A model generated the notes under the pieces. It saw only the letters and a list, made by a program, of their open reading frames with translations, did not search any database and was not told the origin of the DNA. From an uncultured Clostridia bacterium (GTDB lineage Bacteria > Bacillota > Clostridia > Christensenellales > Aristaeellaceae), in contig CANRLC010000002.1 of the NCBI GenBank assembly GCA_947631405.1, positions 1 through 64,000 of the forward strand: 64,000 bases of DNA. The letters are read 5' to 3'. Of the stretch, positions 52,393 through 60,702 are shown piece after piece; position 1 is the first letter of the stretch, and each line of letters opens with the position of its first letter. Position numbers and translations under genes: made by a program.

Positions 52393-54048
52393 GTGTGCGG
52401 GATGGGGAAAAGGCGGGCCGTTTGCCTGCTCGTGTGTACATTGCTGATGCTCTTTGGCGCGGCGTGCCGGGCCGACGGTCTGGTCGTCTGCAACCGGGAA
52501 AGCGATCTTCGCGACCCCGAGCGGCTGAACATGCGCGCGGAGCCGTCCGCGGGCGGCGCGATCATCGGGCTGTATTACACCGGCGCGCAGGTCGAGGATC
52601 TCGGCCCGGTCAACGACGCGTTTGAGCATGTGCGCATCGGCGGCGTGACGGGCTACATGGTGCGCCAGTACCTGATGAGCGAGGAGGAGGCGCGAAGACT
52701 CTACGGCGAGGAGAGCGGCTTTGGCGGCTGCCGCGCGGCGGAGATCGACCTGACCGGGCTGTGGCGGCAGGAGCAGCCGCTCCTTCCCGAGATGGACGAG
52801 CGCGCCGAGCCGCTCGCCTCGCTCCGCACCGGCGACGCCGTCCGGCTGATCGGCATCGTCGGGGACTGGGCGTATATCGGCGCGGGCGACCTGATCGGCT
52901 ATGTGCCGCTGGATGCGCTGACCGACGTCGGCGCGGCGAAGGTCTGCGTCGTCGCGGGCGCGGGCGAGGAGGGCGCGATCACCCTCTACGACCTGCCCAA
53001 CAACAGCGCCGCGGCGATTTTGCAGGTGCAAAGCGGCGCGTCCTGCTTTTCGCTGTTCGGGCGCGGGGAGGGCAACTGGCGGCGCGTGCGCGTGGGCGGC
53101 GTCACGGGCTGGATCAAGTACACGCAGGCGGATGCGCTGCAAAGCGTCGGCGGCGCGGTGAGGCGCGGCGCGGTGCCGTATTATCCGCCCGTCTACCTCG
53201 CGCGCGCGGGCGCGTCGCTGAGCGAGATGCCGGGCGGCGCGCCCTCCGTCCCGCTTGCCGAGGGAACGCCCGTCGAGGTGCTGGGCAGGACGCAGGCGTT
53301 CGCCTATGCGCGCACGCTGGAGGGCGGCGCGGGCGCGTCCGGCGAGGGAAGGTTCGGCTACGTCGCGCTCTCGCTGCTCGGGGAGGAGATGCGCGGGCCG
53401 TCCGGGGACGTCGCGCAGGCGGACGACGGCGACCTGCCCGTGCTGCTCTACGCCGCGCCCGACGAGGACGCGGAGCGCGTGGGCGCGCTGTGCGCGGGCG
53501 CGCAGGTGTACGTTGCCGACTACACGCAGACCGACTATGCGCTCCTCGCGCTGGGAGAGCGGCGCGCGTATGCGCAGAAGGCGAAGCTGCGCATCCTCGG
53601 CGGCGCCGGGGAGCAGGCCGGCGAGCGCATCCCGCAGCGGGCGCGCGCCCGGGAGACGCTGCCGCTGCTGAGCGCGCCGTCGCAGGGGGCGCAGGCGCTG
53701 CGCGTCGTGGCGGCGGGCGCGCGGGTGTACATGCTCGGCGTCATGGGCGAGTGGGCGTATGTGTGTACGGGCGACGCCGCGCAGCTCGCCGGGGCCGAGG
53801 GCGACCGCATGGGCTTTGTGCCGCTCGCCTCGCTGGACGCGCCCGCCAGCACCACGCACCTGACGGCGTTCGTGACGCGCGACAAGGTCAACCTGCGCGA
53901 CCGGAGCGGGCTGAGCGGCGAGATCATCAGCCGGGCGAGGCTAGGGGAGTGCCTGCGCGTCGCGGAATACGGCGTGGACTGGTGCTGCGTCGTCACGCCG
54001 GACGGCAAGCGCGGCTACATCATGACGGAGTTTCTCGAGTTCGGCTGA
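52393..54048 (+). CDS. Exported multi-SH3-domain protein
   Basis: 551 residues from GTG 52393 (GGGAGGTG 7 nt upstream). Signal peptide with LLMLFGAACRA; the Cys may be a weak lipobox (FGAAC), but the context is not ideal. About six bacterial SH3-like beta modules follow, each with a pattern like LNMRAEPSAGGAIIGLYYTG or VNLRDRSGLSGEIISR and a ..VRIGGVTGYM closing strand, separated by short linkers. There is no catalytic domain. SH3b modules bind peptidoglycan or peptides, so this may be a wall-associated structural or sensing protein. Monocistronic. Confidence 0.75.
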   Translation: MCGMGKRRAVCLLVCTLLMLFGAACRADGLVVCNRESDLRDPERLNMRAEPSAGGAIIGLYYTGAQVEDLGPVNDAFEHVRIGGVTGYMVRQYLMSEEEARRLYGEESGFGGCRAAEIDLTGLWRQEQPLLPEMDERAEPLASLRTGDAVRLIGIVGDWAYIGAGDLIGYVPLDALTDVGAAKVCVVAGAGEEGAITLYDLPNNSAAAILQVQSGASCFSLFGRGEGNWRRVRVGGVTGWIKYTQADALQSVGGAVRRGAVPYYPPVYLARAGASLSEMPGGAPSVPLAEGTPVEVLGRTQAFAYARTLEGGAGASGEGRFGYVALSLLGEEMRGPSGDVAQADDGDLPVLLYAAPDEDAERVGALCAGAQVYVADYTQTDYALLALGERRAYAQKAKLRILGGAGEQAGERIPQRARARETLPLLSAPSQGAQALRVVAAGARVYMLGVMGEWAYVCTGDAAQLAGAEGDRMGFVPLASLDAPASTTHLTAFVTRDKVNLRDRSGLSGEIISRARLGECLRVAEYGVDWCCVVTPDGKRGYIMTEFLEFG

Positions 54049-54147
54049 GGGGACGCAGGACAAAATCGGCGAAATGCGAAAAAAACCAGCCGCTTTTCGC
54101 ACGCGGCGCGGAAAGGCTTGTTTGACAACGCGCGTGAAACAGCGCGA

Positions 54148-54185
54148 AACGCCGCCCGGTTGACCAAAACGGGGCGGCGTTTTTT
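54148..54185 (+). terminator. Terminator
   Basis: AACGCCGCCC/GGGCGGCGTT (54148-54157 with 54172-54181) with TTTTTT overlapping the end of the stem, in the 260-bp gap before the HPr-like gene. Confidence 0.75.
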
Positions 54186-54219
54186 CGTGGAAGCGGCGAA
54201 ACGGCGCTCGGCGGCCCGG

Positions 54220-54248
54220 TTGCGAAAACGCGCCGGAGCGCTTATAAT
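54220..54248 (+). promoter_or_regulatory. Promoter of the HPr-like gene
   Basis: TTGCGA (54220-54225), 17 bp spacer, TATAAT (54243-54248). A GGGGCTTTGCCCC hairpin lies directly before the AAGGAG ribosome site and could affect translation. Confidence 0.65.
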
Positions 54249-54309
54249 AGCGGCGGCCCGGCAAGGAAGCCGGACAAAGCAGGGGGCTTTGCCCCAAGGA
54301 GTGAATGGA

Positions 54310-54564
54310 TTGAAACAGTTTCGTTATGTGCTGACCCAAGATGCGAGAGGTTCTCGCCGCATGGGCAGCCTTTCGCGCGCCGCGGCGCGCTTTCATAGCA
54401 CCGTGCGCCTGCACAGCGGCAACAAGGACGCGGCCCTCGCCGAGCCGCACGCCCTGCAGGAGCTGGACATGCGCTGCGGCAGCCAGGTGACCGTCACCGT
54501 GGAGGGCAGCGACGAGGAGGCCGCCGTCGCGGCGATCCAGGATTACTTCGTCTCCAACCTCTGA
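54310..54564 (+). CDS. HPr-like protein lacking the phosphorylatable His
   Basis: 84 residues from TTG 54310, 8 nt after AAGGAG; the GTG at 54301 overlaps that site. It aligns end to end with HPr (LKQFRYVLTQ..; CGSQVTVTVEGSDEEAAVAAI). In the active-site loop, where HPr has GIHARPA, it reads ARGSRRM: by eye His15 becomes Gly and Arg17 is kept. At the regulatory position Ser46 it has Glu (LAEPHALQ). It therefore cannot pass phosphate in the PTS and may mimic Ser46-phosphorylated HPr, a Crh-like regulatory role being the obvious idea. Its 3' end overlaps the convergent methyltransferase gene by 22 bp. Confidence 0.75.
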   Translation: MKQFRYVLTQDARGSRRMGSLSRAAARFHSTVRLHSGNKDAALAEPHALQELDMRCGSQVTVTVEGSDEEAAVAAIQDYFVSNL

Positions 54565-55676
54565 CGCGGCAGGAAGGTCATGAATTCGCACTCCAGCCGC
54601 CCGTTGTAAAAGCGGCGCTTGCGGTCGGCGCGCCTGCCGAAGCAGCGCTCAAAGCCCGGGTGCGAGCTGATCGCCGAGAGCGACCAGCCGGGGTGGCGGC
54701 GCGCCATCTCGCCGAGCGCCCGGTAGAGCGTCTCGCACGCTGCGCGGTCGCCGAGGCGCTCGCCGTAGGGCGGATTGGTCAAAAACGCGCCCGCAGGCTC
54801 GTCCCTGCGGCAGTCGCGCGCGTCGAAAACGGTAAACTCGACCCGGCCCGCGAGGCCCGCCTGCTGCAGGTGGCGGCGGGCGAGGGATACGGCCTGCGCG
54901 TCGATGTCCGCGCCGGACAGGCCCGCGACGCGCGCGGGATCAAATTCGCCCTGCGCCCGCTCGCGCAGCGGCGCAAGGTCGGGCATGTCCCGCCAGTCTT
55001 CCATCGCGAAGGCGCGGCATAGCCCCGGCGCGCGGCGCGCCATGCGCATCGCAGCCTCGATGACCAGCGTGCCCGTGCCGCACATCGGGTCGTGCAGCGG
55101 CAGGCCGGGCCGCCAAGGGGACAACTCCACCAGCGCGGCGGCCAGCGTCTCGCGCAGCGGCGCTTCGCCGACGAGCGTGCGGTAGCCGCGCTTGTTCAGC
55201 GCGTCGCCGCTGGTGTTGACGGAGACCGTCGCCTCGTCGCCGTGCAGCGCGACGTGGATGGGGACGGTTTCGCCCGTCTCCTCAAACCAGCTGAGGCCGT
55301 ACCGCGCGCGCAGGCGCTCCACGACGGCCTTTTTGGCGATCGCCTGACAGTCGCGCACGCTCATGAGTCGGCTGCGCGCGCACTGTCCCGTGACGGGGAA
55401 GCGCGTCTTGGGGCCGATAAAGCGCTCCCACGGCAGCGCGCGCACGCCCTCGAAGAGATCGTCAAAGGTGTACGCCGTAAACCGGCCGAGCACGAGCAGC
55501 ACGCGGTCGGCGCAGCGCAGGCGCAGGTTCGCCTCAAAGGCGTCCTCCAGCGTTCCGCTAAAGCGCGCGCCGCCGACGTCTCCCTTGGCGTCGATCCCCA
55601 GCGCGCGCAGCTCGCGCGCGACCACGCCCTCCAGGCCAAAGGCCGCGGTAGCGGTAAACGCAAAGCTCTCCCGCAT
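54543..55676 (-). CDS. THUMP-domain class I SAM-dependent RNA methyltransferase, RlmL/YpsC-like
   Basis: 377 residues; ATG 55676 follows GAGGAGGG; an ATG 15 nt upstream overlaps that site. N-terminal ferredoxin-like/THUMP region (about 1-155; FAFTATAAFGLEGVVARELR opening) and an UPF0020 Rossmann domain: LHDPMCGTGTLVIEAA, SGADIDAQAVSLAR, and catalytic NPPY in FLTNPPYGERLG. By family it methylates guanine N2 in 23S rRNA. Divergent from fba. Confidence 0.88.
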   Translation of the reverse strand: MRESFAFTATAAFGLEGVVARELRALGIDAKGDVGGARFSGTLEDAFEANLRLRCADRVLLVLGRFTAYTFDDLFEGVRALPWERFIGPKTRFPVTGQCARSRLMSVRDCQAIAKKAVVERLRARYGLSWFEETGETVPIHVALHGDEATVSVNTSGDALNKRGYRTLVGEAPLRETLAAALVELSPWRPGLPLHDPMCGTGTLVIEAAMRMARRAPGLCRAFAMEDWRDMPDLAPLRERAQGEFDPARVAGLSGADIDAQAVSLARRHLQQAGLAGRVEFTVFDARDCRRDEPAGAFLTNPPYGERLGDRAACETLYRALGEMARRHPGWSLSAISSHPGFERCFGRRADRKRRFYNGRLECEFMTFLPRQRLETK

Positions 55677-55701
55677 GGTTTCCCTCCTCATCGTCGTCTC
55701 C

Positions 55702-55731
55702 AGTATACCAGCGCGCCGCGCGGCGCGTCAA
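55702..55731 (-). promoter_or_regulatory. Promoter of the RlmL-like gene
   Basis: On the minus strand TTGACG (55731-55726), 18 bp spacer, TATACT (55707-55702), about 25 bp before the ATG. Confidence 0.6.
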
Positions 55732-55760
55732 GAAAAACCGGGAAAGGCGCAACTTGGGGC

Positions 55761-55789
55761 TGGTCAAACGGGGGAAAAGTTGGTATACT
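55761..55789 (+). promoter_or_regulatory. Promoter of fba
   Basis: TGGTCA (55761-55766), 17 bp spacer, TATACT (55784-55789). The -35 is a weak match. Confidence 0.5.
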
Positions 55790-55865
55790 AGACCTGTACG
55801 CAACATAGGTACGCGGCGCGGGGCGGCGGCGTCCCCGCCAAAGAACAGAAGGAGTGATTTCAAGT

Positions 55866-56834
55866 ATGGCTCTTGTCACGTCGAAAGAGATGTTCAAGAA
55901 GGCGTATGAAGGGCACTATGCCGTCGGCGCGTTCAACGTGAACAACATGGAGATCGTTCAGGGCATCACCGAGGCCTGCCGCGAGGAGAAGGCGCCCGTG
56001 ATTCTGCAGGTCTCCAAGGGCGCGCGCGCCTACGCCAACCACACCTATCTGGTGAAGCTGGTCGAGGCTGCCGTGCTGGAGTGCCCGGAGATCCCGATCG
56101 TGCTGCACCTCGACCACGGCCCCGACTTTGAGACCTGCAAGAGCTGCATCGACGGCGGCTTCACCTCCGTCATGATCGACGCCTCCAGCAAGCCGTTTGA
56201 AGAGAACATCGCGATCACCCGCAAGGTCGTCGAGTACGCGCACGACCACGGCGTCGTGGTGGAGGCGGAGCTGGGCACGCTCGCCGGCGTCGAGGACGAC
56301 GTGAAGGTCTCCGCCGAGGATTCCTCCTACACGCGCCCCGAGGAGGTCGAGGAGTTCGTCTCCAAGACGGGCTGCGACAGCCTCGCCATCGCCATCGGCA
56401 CCAGCCACGGCGCGTATAAGTTCACCGCCGCGCAGTGTACCCGCAACGCCGAGGGCATCCTCGTGCCGCCGCCGCTGCGCTTCGACGTGCTGGAGGAGGT
56501 CTCGCGCCGCCTGCCCGGCTTCCCGATCGTGCTGCACGGCTCTTCCTCCGTGCCGCAGGAATATGTGAAGATGGTCAACGAGCACGGCGGAAAGATGCCC
56601 GACGCCGTCGGCATCCCGGAGGAGCAGCTGCGCAAGGCCGCGAGCCTCTCCGTCTGCAAGATCAACGTGGACAGCGACCTGCGTCTGGCGCTGACGGGCA
56701 CCATCCGGCAGTTCTTCGACGAGCACCCCGAGAAGTTCGACCCGCGCGAGTACCTGAAGCCCGCGCGCGCGGCCATCAAGGAGATCGTCCGCCACAAGCT
56801 GATTCACGTCATGGGTTGCAACGGCAAGGCCTGA
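55866..56834 (+). CDS. fba: Class II fructose-bisphosphate aldolase
   Basis: 322 residues from ATG 55866 (AAGGAG 11 nt upstream; a GTG at 55854 is less likely). A class II aldolase: MALVTSKEMFKKAYEGHYAVGAFNVNNMEI start, metal-binding HLDHGPDFE, VEAELGTLAGVEDDV, IAIGTSHGAYKF and VLHGSSSVP, with KINVDSDLR for phosphate binding. It cleaves fructose-1,6-bisphosphate in glycolysis using Zn2+. Length and order fit the FbaA-like Firmicutes form. Strong terminator downstream. Confidence 0.94.
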   Translation: MALVTSKEMFKKAYEGHYAVGAFNVNNMEIVQGITEACREEKAPVILQVSKGARAYANHTYLVKLVEAAVLECPEIPIVLHLDHGPDFETCKSCIDGGFTSVMIDASSKPFEENIAITRKVVEYAHDHGVVVEAELGTLAGVEDDVKVSAEDSSYTRPEEVEEFVSKTGCDSLAIAIGTSHGAYKFTAAQCTRNAEGILVPPPLRFDVLEEVSRRLPGFPIVLHGSSSVPQEYVKMVNEHGGKMPDAVGIPEEQLRKAASLSVCKINVDSDLRLALTGTIRQFFDEHPEKFDPREYLKPARAAIKEIVRHKLIHVMGCNGKA

Positions 56835-56850
56835 TCTGGCTTTACAAAAA

Positions 56851-56889
56851 GGCCCCGCTTCGATTCGCCGAGGCGGGGCCTTTCTTTCT
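56851..56889 (+). terminator. Terminator after fba
   Basis: GGCCCCGC...GCGGGGCC stem (56851-56858 with 56873-56880), then TTTCTTTCTT. Confidence 0.85.
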
Positions 56890-56972
56890 TCCAAATTGCC
56901 CTGCGCCGCGGGCGGGAAAGAGGGCGCTTTGCCTAAATTTTGATGAGCGCTCAATAAATTGCCTCAAAACGC

Positions 56973-57001
56973 TTGCAATCCGCGCGAGAATACGGTATGA
57001 T
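56973..57001 (+). promoter_or_regulatory. Promoter of the DegV gene
   Basis: TTGCAA (56973-56978), 17 bp spacer, TATGAT (56996-57001). Confidence 0.6.
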
Positions 57002-57066
57002 AGGAGCCGCTTTTGCGGGGGCAGCGACGCCCCCTTCAAAACCCGGAGAGGAAAGGATGAAGCGCC

Positions 57067-57936
57067 GTGCGAAATTATGCCGTGCTGACGGACTCCACCT
57101 GCGACCTGCCGCAGGAGCTGGCCGAAAAACACCACATCGACATCCTGTGCTTTAAGATCGCGCTGGACGGAGAGGGTTACACCGAGCGCGTGGACTTTAC
57201 CGCCGAGCAGTTCTGCGACATGCTGCGCAAGACGGACGGCCTGCCCACGACCTCGCAGGTGACGCAGTACGAATTCACCGAACAGTTTGAGCGCTACGCC
57301 GCGCAGGGCGTGCAGGACGTGCTCTATATTTCCATCTGCGCCTCCGGCTCCGGCACGAACGCCGCGGCGCACGCCGCGAGCGAGCAGTTCCACGCCGACC
57401 ACCCGGACAGCCCCATGCGCATCGCCATCGTGGACAGCCACTGTTATTCGATGGGCTACGGCATGCAGGTCTGCGAGGCGGAGGAGATGCTCTCGCAGGG
57501 CAAGCCGATGGACGAGGTCGTCGCATATCTGGAGGACATGTTCGCCCGCCGCGAGATTTTGCTGGCCGCCTACACGCTGAACGTCATCCGCAAGTCCGGC
57601 CGCATCAGCGCCGCCGCGGCGATCGCGGGCGGCCTGCTGGGCATCCACCCGATCTTCACCCTCAACGACGGCGTCAGCGAGGTCGTCAAGAAGGTGCGCG
57701 GGGAGAAGCACGTCGTCTCCAGCATGGTCGAGATCTTCGCGCAGCGCATGACGCCCGGCAAGCCGTATTACATCGGCGTCGCCGACCACAAGTACGAGCA
57801 GGAGTACGTCGAGGCCTGCACCAAGGCCGTGGGCTACTCGCCCGCGCTGGTGTTCCACCTCGGCTGCGCCGTCTGCTCCAACACCGGCCCCGAGGCCGTC
57901 GGCCTCATCTACGAGGGCGAAAAGCGCGCGAGGTAA
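57067..57936 (+). CDS. DegV family fatty-acid-binding protein
   Basis: 289 residues from GTG 57067 (GAGAGGAAAGG upstream). DegV fold: AVLTDSTCDLPQELAEKH at the N-terminus, PTTSQVTQYEF, ISICASGSGTNAAA, VDSHCYSMGYG and LNVIRKSGRIS. Members bind fatty acids and, as FakB-like subunits, present them to a fatty acid kinase; no kinase subunit is adjacent. Monocistronic. Confidence 0.9.
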   Translation: MRNYAVLTDSTCDLPQELAEKHHIDILCFKIALDGEGYTERVDFTAEQFCDMLRKTDGLPTTSQVTQYEFTEQFERYAAQGVQDVLYISICASGSGTNAAAHAASEQFHADHPDSPMRIAIVDSHCYSMGYGMQVCEAEEMLSQGKPMDEVVAYLEDMFARREILLAAYTLNVIRKSGRISAAAAIAGGLLGIHPIFTLNDGVSEVVKKVRGEKHVVSSMVEIFAQRMTPGKPYYIGVADHKYEQEYVEACTKAVGYSPALVFHLGCAVCSNTGPEAVGLIYEGEKRAR

Positions 57937-57955
57937 GCGCGACAAAAGCGTTATA

Positions 57956-57990
57956 AAAAAAGCCGCCGACGAAGGAGCCGACGGCTTTTT
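57956..57990. terminator. Terminator between degV and the convergent yfcE
   Basis: AAAAAAAGCCGCCGAC...GCCGACGGCTTTTTT, an imperfect stem flanked by A and T runs, so usable from both sides. Confidence 0.7.
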
Positions 57991-58034
57991 TGCCGATATG
58001 CCTTACCCAAACAAAGCGCTTTCCCCAAGCCGCG

Positions 58035-58577
58035 TCACAGACGATGCGTCTTGAAGACCTCGCCCGCGAGCGTTTTGATTTCAAACAGCCCGCTTTCGTA
58101 GACCATGTAGCTCTTGGGGTTGCCGTCCTTGGGCAGCGCCGCCGAGCCGGGGTTGATGTAGGTGACGCCATGCGCGCGCTCCACCACGGGCAGATGCGTG
58201 TGGCCGTGGATGAGCAGGTCGCCCTCCTTGTGCGGCGGCAGCGCGTCCAGATGATACAGGTGCCCGTGCGTCACGAAAGCGAGCGTCCCGTCCAGATCCA
58301 TCAGTGCGTAGTCGGCCATGATGGGGAAGTCGAGCACCATCTGATCGACCTCCGCGTCGCAGTTGCCGCGCACGCAGAACAGCTCGTCCTTCGCGCCGTT
58401 GAGCAGCGCCGTCACGGCCTTGGGGTCGTAGGCGTCGGGCAGGTCGTTGCGGGGGCCGTGGTAGAGCAGGTCGCCCAGCAGCACGAGCCGGTCGCAGCGC
58501 TCGGCCTCGTAGCGCCGCAGCACCGCCTCGGCCGCGCTGCGCGAGCCGTGCAGATCGGAGGCAAACATCAGTTTCAT
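58035..58577 (-). CDS. yfcE: YfcE-like metallophosphodiesterase
   Basis: 180 residues. Calcineurin-like phosphoesterase with all metal motifs in order: FASDLHGS, LLGDLLYHGPRND, VRGNCDAEVD, THGH and IHGHTHLP, ending YINPGSAALPK. The YHGPRN motif and length match YfcE. It cleaves phosphodiesters in vitro; the cellular substrate is not established. Second gene of an operon, 34 nt after exonuclease III. Confidence 0.88.
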   Translation of the reverse strand: MKLMFASDLHGSRSAAEAVLRRYEAERCDRLVLLGDLLYHGPRNDLPDAYDPKAVTALLNGAKDELFCVRGNCDAEVDQMVLDFPIMADYALMDLDGTLAFVTHGHLYHLDALPPHKEGDLLIHGHTHLPVVERAHGVTYINPGSAALPKDGNPKSYMVYESGLFEIKTLAGEVFKTHRL

Positions 58578-58611
58578 CGCTATCGCACCTTTCTGTAAAT
58601 GGGTTGGGTCT

Positions 58612-59367
58612 TTACAGGTCGATCGTCAGCGCCACCGGACAGTGGTCGCTGCCCATCACCTGCGCGTCGATGCGCGCCTCGCGCACGCGTTCCTGGAGGC
58701 GATCGGAAACGAGGAAGTAGTCGATGCGCCACCCGGCGTTGTTTTCGCGCGCGTGGTACATGTAGCTCCACCAGCTGTACGCTCCGGTCTCCTGCGGGTG
58801 CAGCAGGCGGAAGGTGTCGCAAAATCCGTCCGCCAGCAGCCGGGTCAACGCCGCGCGCTCCTCGTTTGTGAAGCCTGCGTTGCCCATGTTGGGCTTGGGG
58901 TTTTTGAGGTCGATCTCCTCGTGCGCGACGTTCAGGTCGCCGCAGACGATCACGGGCTTTTGCGCGTCCAGCGCCTTCAGGTAGAGGCGGAAGTCCTCCT
59001 CCCAGCAGAGGCGGTAGGGCAGGCGCGTCAGCTCGCGCTGGCTGTTGGGCGTGTAGACGGTGACCAGGAAAAAGCCCTCGTATTCCAGCGTGATGAGCCG
59101 CCCCTCGCGGTCGTGCAGCTCGCTGCCCATGCCATAGCGCACCGAGAGCGGCTCCGGTTTGGCGAAGATCGCCGTGCCGGAATAGCCCTTCTTTTCGGCG
59201 AAATTCATGTATTGCCGGTGGCCGGGCGTGTCGAGGGCAAGCTGGCCCGGCTGCAGCTTCGTCTCCTGCAGGCAGAAGAAGTCGGCGTCCTCGCGCGCGA
59301 AGTAGTCCATAAAGCCCTTGCCCATGCAGGCGCGCAGGCCGTTGACGTTCCATGAGATCAGCTTCAT
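58612..59367 (-). CDS. xth: Exodeoxyribonuclease III
   Basis: 251 residues; ATG 59367 after CGGAGGAACG gives the family start MKLISWNVNGLRACMGKGF. Endonuclease/exonuclease/phosphatase fold with QETKLQPGQLAL (metal Glu), YTPNSQRELTRL, CGDLNVAHEEIDLKNPK (catalytic Asp/Asn), WRIDYFLVS and GSDHCPVALT (catalytic His). An apurinic-site endonuclease of base-excision repair, ExoA-like in sequence. Confidence 0.92.
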   Translation of the reverse strand: MKLISWNVNGLRACMGKGFMDYFAREDADFFCLQETKLQPGQLALDTPGHRQYMNFAEKKGYSGTAIFAKPEPLSVRYGMGSELHDREGRLITLEYEGFFLVTVYTPNSQRELTRLPYRLCWEEDFRLYLKALDAQKPVIVCGDLNVAHEEIDLKNPKPNMGNAGFTNEERAALTRLLADGFCDTFRLLHPQETGAYSWWSYMYHARENNAGWRIDYFLVSDRLQERVREARIDAQVMGSDHCPVALTIDL

Positions 59368-59441
59368 TCGTTCCTCCGTGTATGTCCAGTCTCGGCCTCT
59401 TGCGCCATGGGATGCGCGCATAGCGCGGCGGCCTCCCTGTC

Positions 59442-59470
59442 ATTATACAGGAAAAGGGCGAAATTGCCTA
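59442..59470 (-). promoter_or_regulatory. Promoter of the xth-yfcE operon
   Basis: On the minus strand TAGGCA (59470-59465), 17 bp spacer, perfect TATAAT (59447-59442). Confidence 0.5.
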
Positions 59471-59491
59471 GAGGGGAAAAGGGGAAAAGCG

Positions 59492-60040
59492 ATGGCGCTC
59501 GCGGCGATGGTCTACCTGCTCGCGTGCATGCCCGTCACCGTGTGCGCGAGCTTCTTTATAGACGGAATGCAGGGCGCGGCGCGTCTGCGCGTGGAGGCGC
59601 TCTGCGTGCGTCTGGAGTGGGACTGGACGCTCCGCCTGACGCCGAAGCCCGCAGCGCGGGCGCGCTATGGCCGGAAGGAGCGAAAGCGCGGCGGGAAAGG
59701 CGGGGCGGACGCCCTGCGCGCGGCGCTCTCGCTTTGGCGGCGCGACCCGGGCGCGCGGGGCGAGGTTGCCGTGCGGCTGGGCCTGCCGGGCGCGCGGGAG
59801 ACGGCGCTCGCCGTGGGCGGCGCGCGCGCCGCGCTCTTGGCGCTGCTCTCGCCGCTGGGGGCTAGGGGACGCGTACATTGGCTCGTCGAGCCGGACTTCT
59901 TTTCGCCGGGGCTGCTTGCCTGCGGGCGCTGCATATTTGCCGTGACGCCGGGCGATATTAGTATCGCCGCGATCAAGGCGGCGGCAAGCAAGCTGCGAAA
60001 AGAGGGAGCGACATGGCACAGCATCCCATCGAGAGCCTGA
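59492..60040 (+). CDS. DUF2953-like (YtfI-type) protein
   Basis: 182 residues; ATG 59492 after AAAAGGGGAAA. One N-terminal hydrophobic helix, a beta-rich part, a basic Lys/Arg/Gly linker (about 63-75) and a C-terminal part (LVEPDFFSPGLLACGRCIFAVTPGDI) in the style of DUF2953. The strongest support is context: it overlaps the next gene, ytfJ, by 28 bp, and ytfI-ytfJ are neighbours in Bacillus. Role in spores is inferred from this pairing. Sequence match is weak. Confidence 0.5.
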   Translation: MALAAMVYLLACMPVTVCASFFIDGMQGAARLRVEALCVRLEWDWTLRLTPKPAARARYGRKERKRGGKGGADALRAALSLWRRDPGARGEVAVRLGLPGARETALAVGGARAALLALLSPLGARGRVHWLVEPDFFSPGLLACGRCIFAVTPGDISIAAIKAAASKLRKEGATWHSIPSRA

Positions 60041-60447
60041 TGGGCACGTCAATGGAGAGCATCCGGGAGATGGTGGACGTCAACACCGTCGTCGGCGATC
60101 CGGTGCTCACGCAGGACGGCTCCACGATCATCCCGGTCTCGCGGGTGAGCTTTGGATTTGTGGCAGGCGGCGGCGAGTATGCGCCGGCGTCCGCGGCGAC
60201 GGGAGAGCCGCCCTTTGCGGGCGGCGCGGGCGCGGGCGTGTCGGTCAGCCCGGTCGCCTTTCTGGTCTGCTCGCCGGGCGGCGTGCGGCTGCTCAGCGCC
60301 ACCTGCGCTTCGCCCGTGGAGCGGCTGGTGGAGACGCTGCCGCAGGCCATCGAGAGCCTGCGCCATCTGGGCGAGGACGAGCAGAAGGAAGAGCCGCCCG
60401 CGCCGCGCCCGCACGCGCGCGTGCAGGCGGCCTACGACGGGGACTGA
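60013..60447 (+). CDS. ytfJ: GerW/YtfJ sporulation protein
   Basis: 144 residues; ATG 60013 after GAGGGAGCG. GerW family: HPIESLMGTSMESIREMVDV at the N-terminus, GDPVLTQDGSTIIPVSRVSFGF, a Gly-rich segment and VSPVAFLVCSPGGVRLL. In Bacillus YtfJ is a forespore/spore protein of the germination pathway. Its presence indicates an endospore former. Coupled to the upstream DUF2953-like gene. Confidence 0.9.
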   Translation: MAQHPIESLMGTSMESIREMVDVNTVVGDPVLTQDGSTIIPVSRVSFGFVAGGGEYAPASAATGEPPFAGGAGAGVSVSPVAFLVCSPGGVRLLSATCASPVERLVETLPQAIESLRHLGEDEQKEEPPAPRPHARVQAAYDGD

Positions 60448-60463
60448 GCGCAAAAACCAAACG

Positions 60464-60489
60464 GGGCGGACGCACGGCGTCCGCCCTTT
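60464..60489 (+). terminator. Terminator after ytfJ
   Basis: GGGCGGACG-CACGG-CGTCCGCCC stem followed by TTT. Nothing else was seen in the gap before the aspartate kinase promoter. Confidence 0.65.
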
Positions 60490-60632
60490 GCGCGCCGAAC
60501 GCAGCGCGCGTTTGACGCATACGATGGGGCAGAGCCTTCCGCCGCGCGGGCGACGAGCCGCGCGCAACCTCCAAAAAACCGCGCATTTTTGCGGCAGATG
60601 CGGCGAAAGCCGCGCGCGCACGCGAATTGCTC

Positions 60633-60661
60633 TTGACTTTATCCGCACGATTCTTTAGAAT
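60633..60661 (+). promoter_or_regulatory. Promoter of the aspartate kinase gene
   Basis: TTGACT (60633-60638), 17 bp spacer, TAGAAT (60656-60661). The leader is only about 35 nt, too short for a lysine riboswitch. Confidence 0.65.
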
Positions 60662-60702
60662 TGTAGCGTTCAGGAATCTGTTGGAAATCGGAGGGCTTCC
60701 GA

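Noticed and set aside
60662..60702. Lysine riboswitch before aspartate kinase
   Set aside because: The leader after the promoter is only about 35-40 nt, far shorter than an L box.
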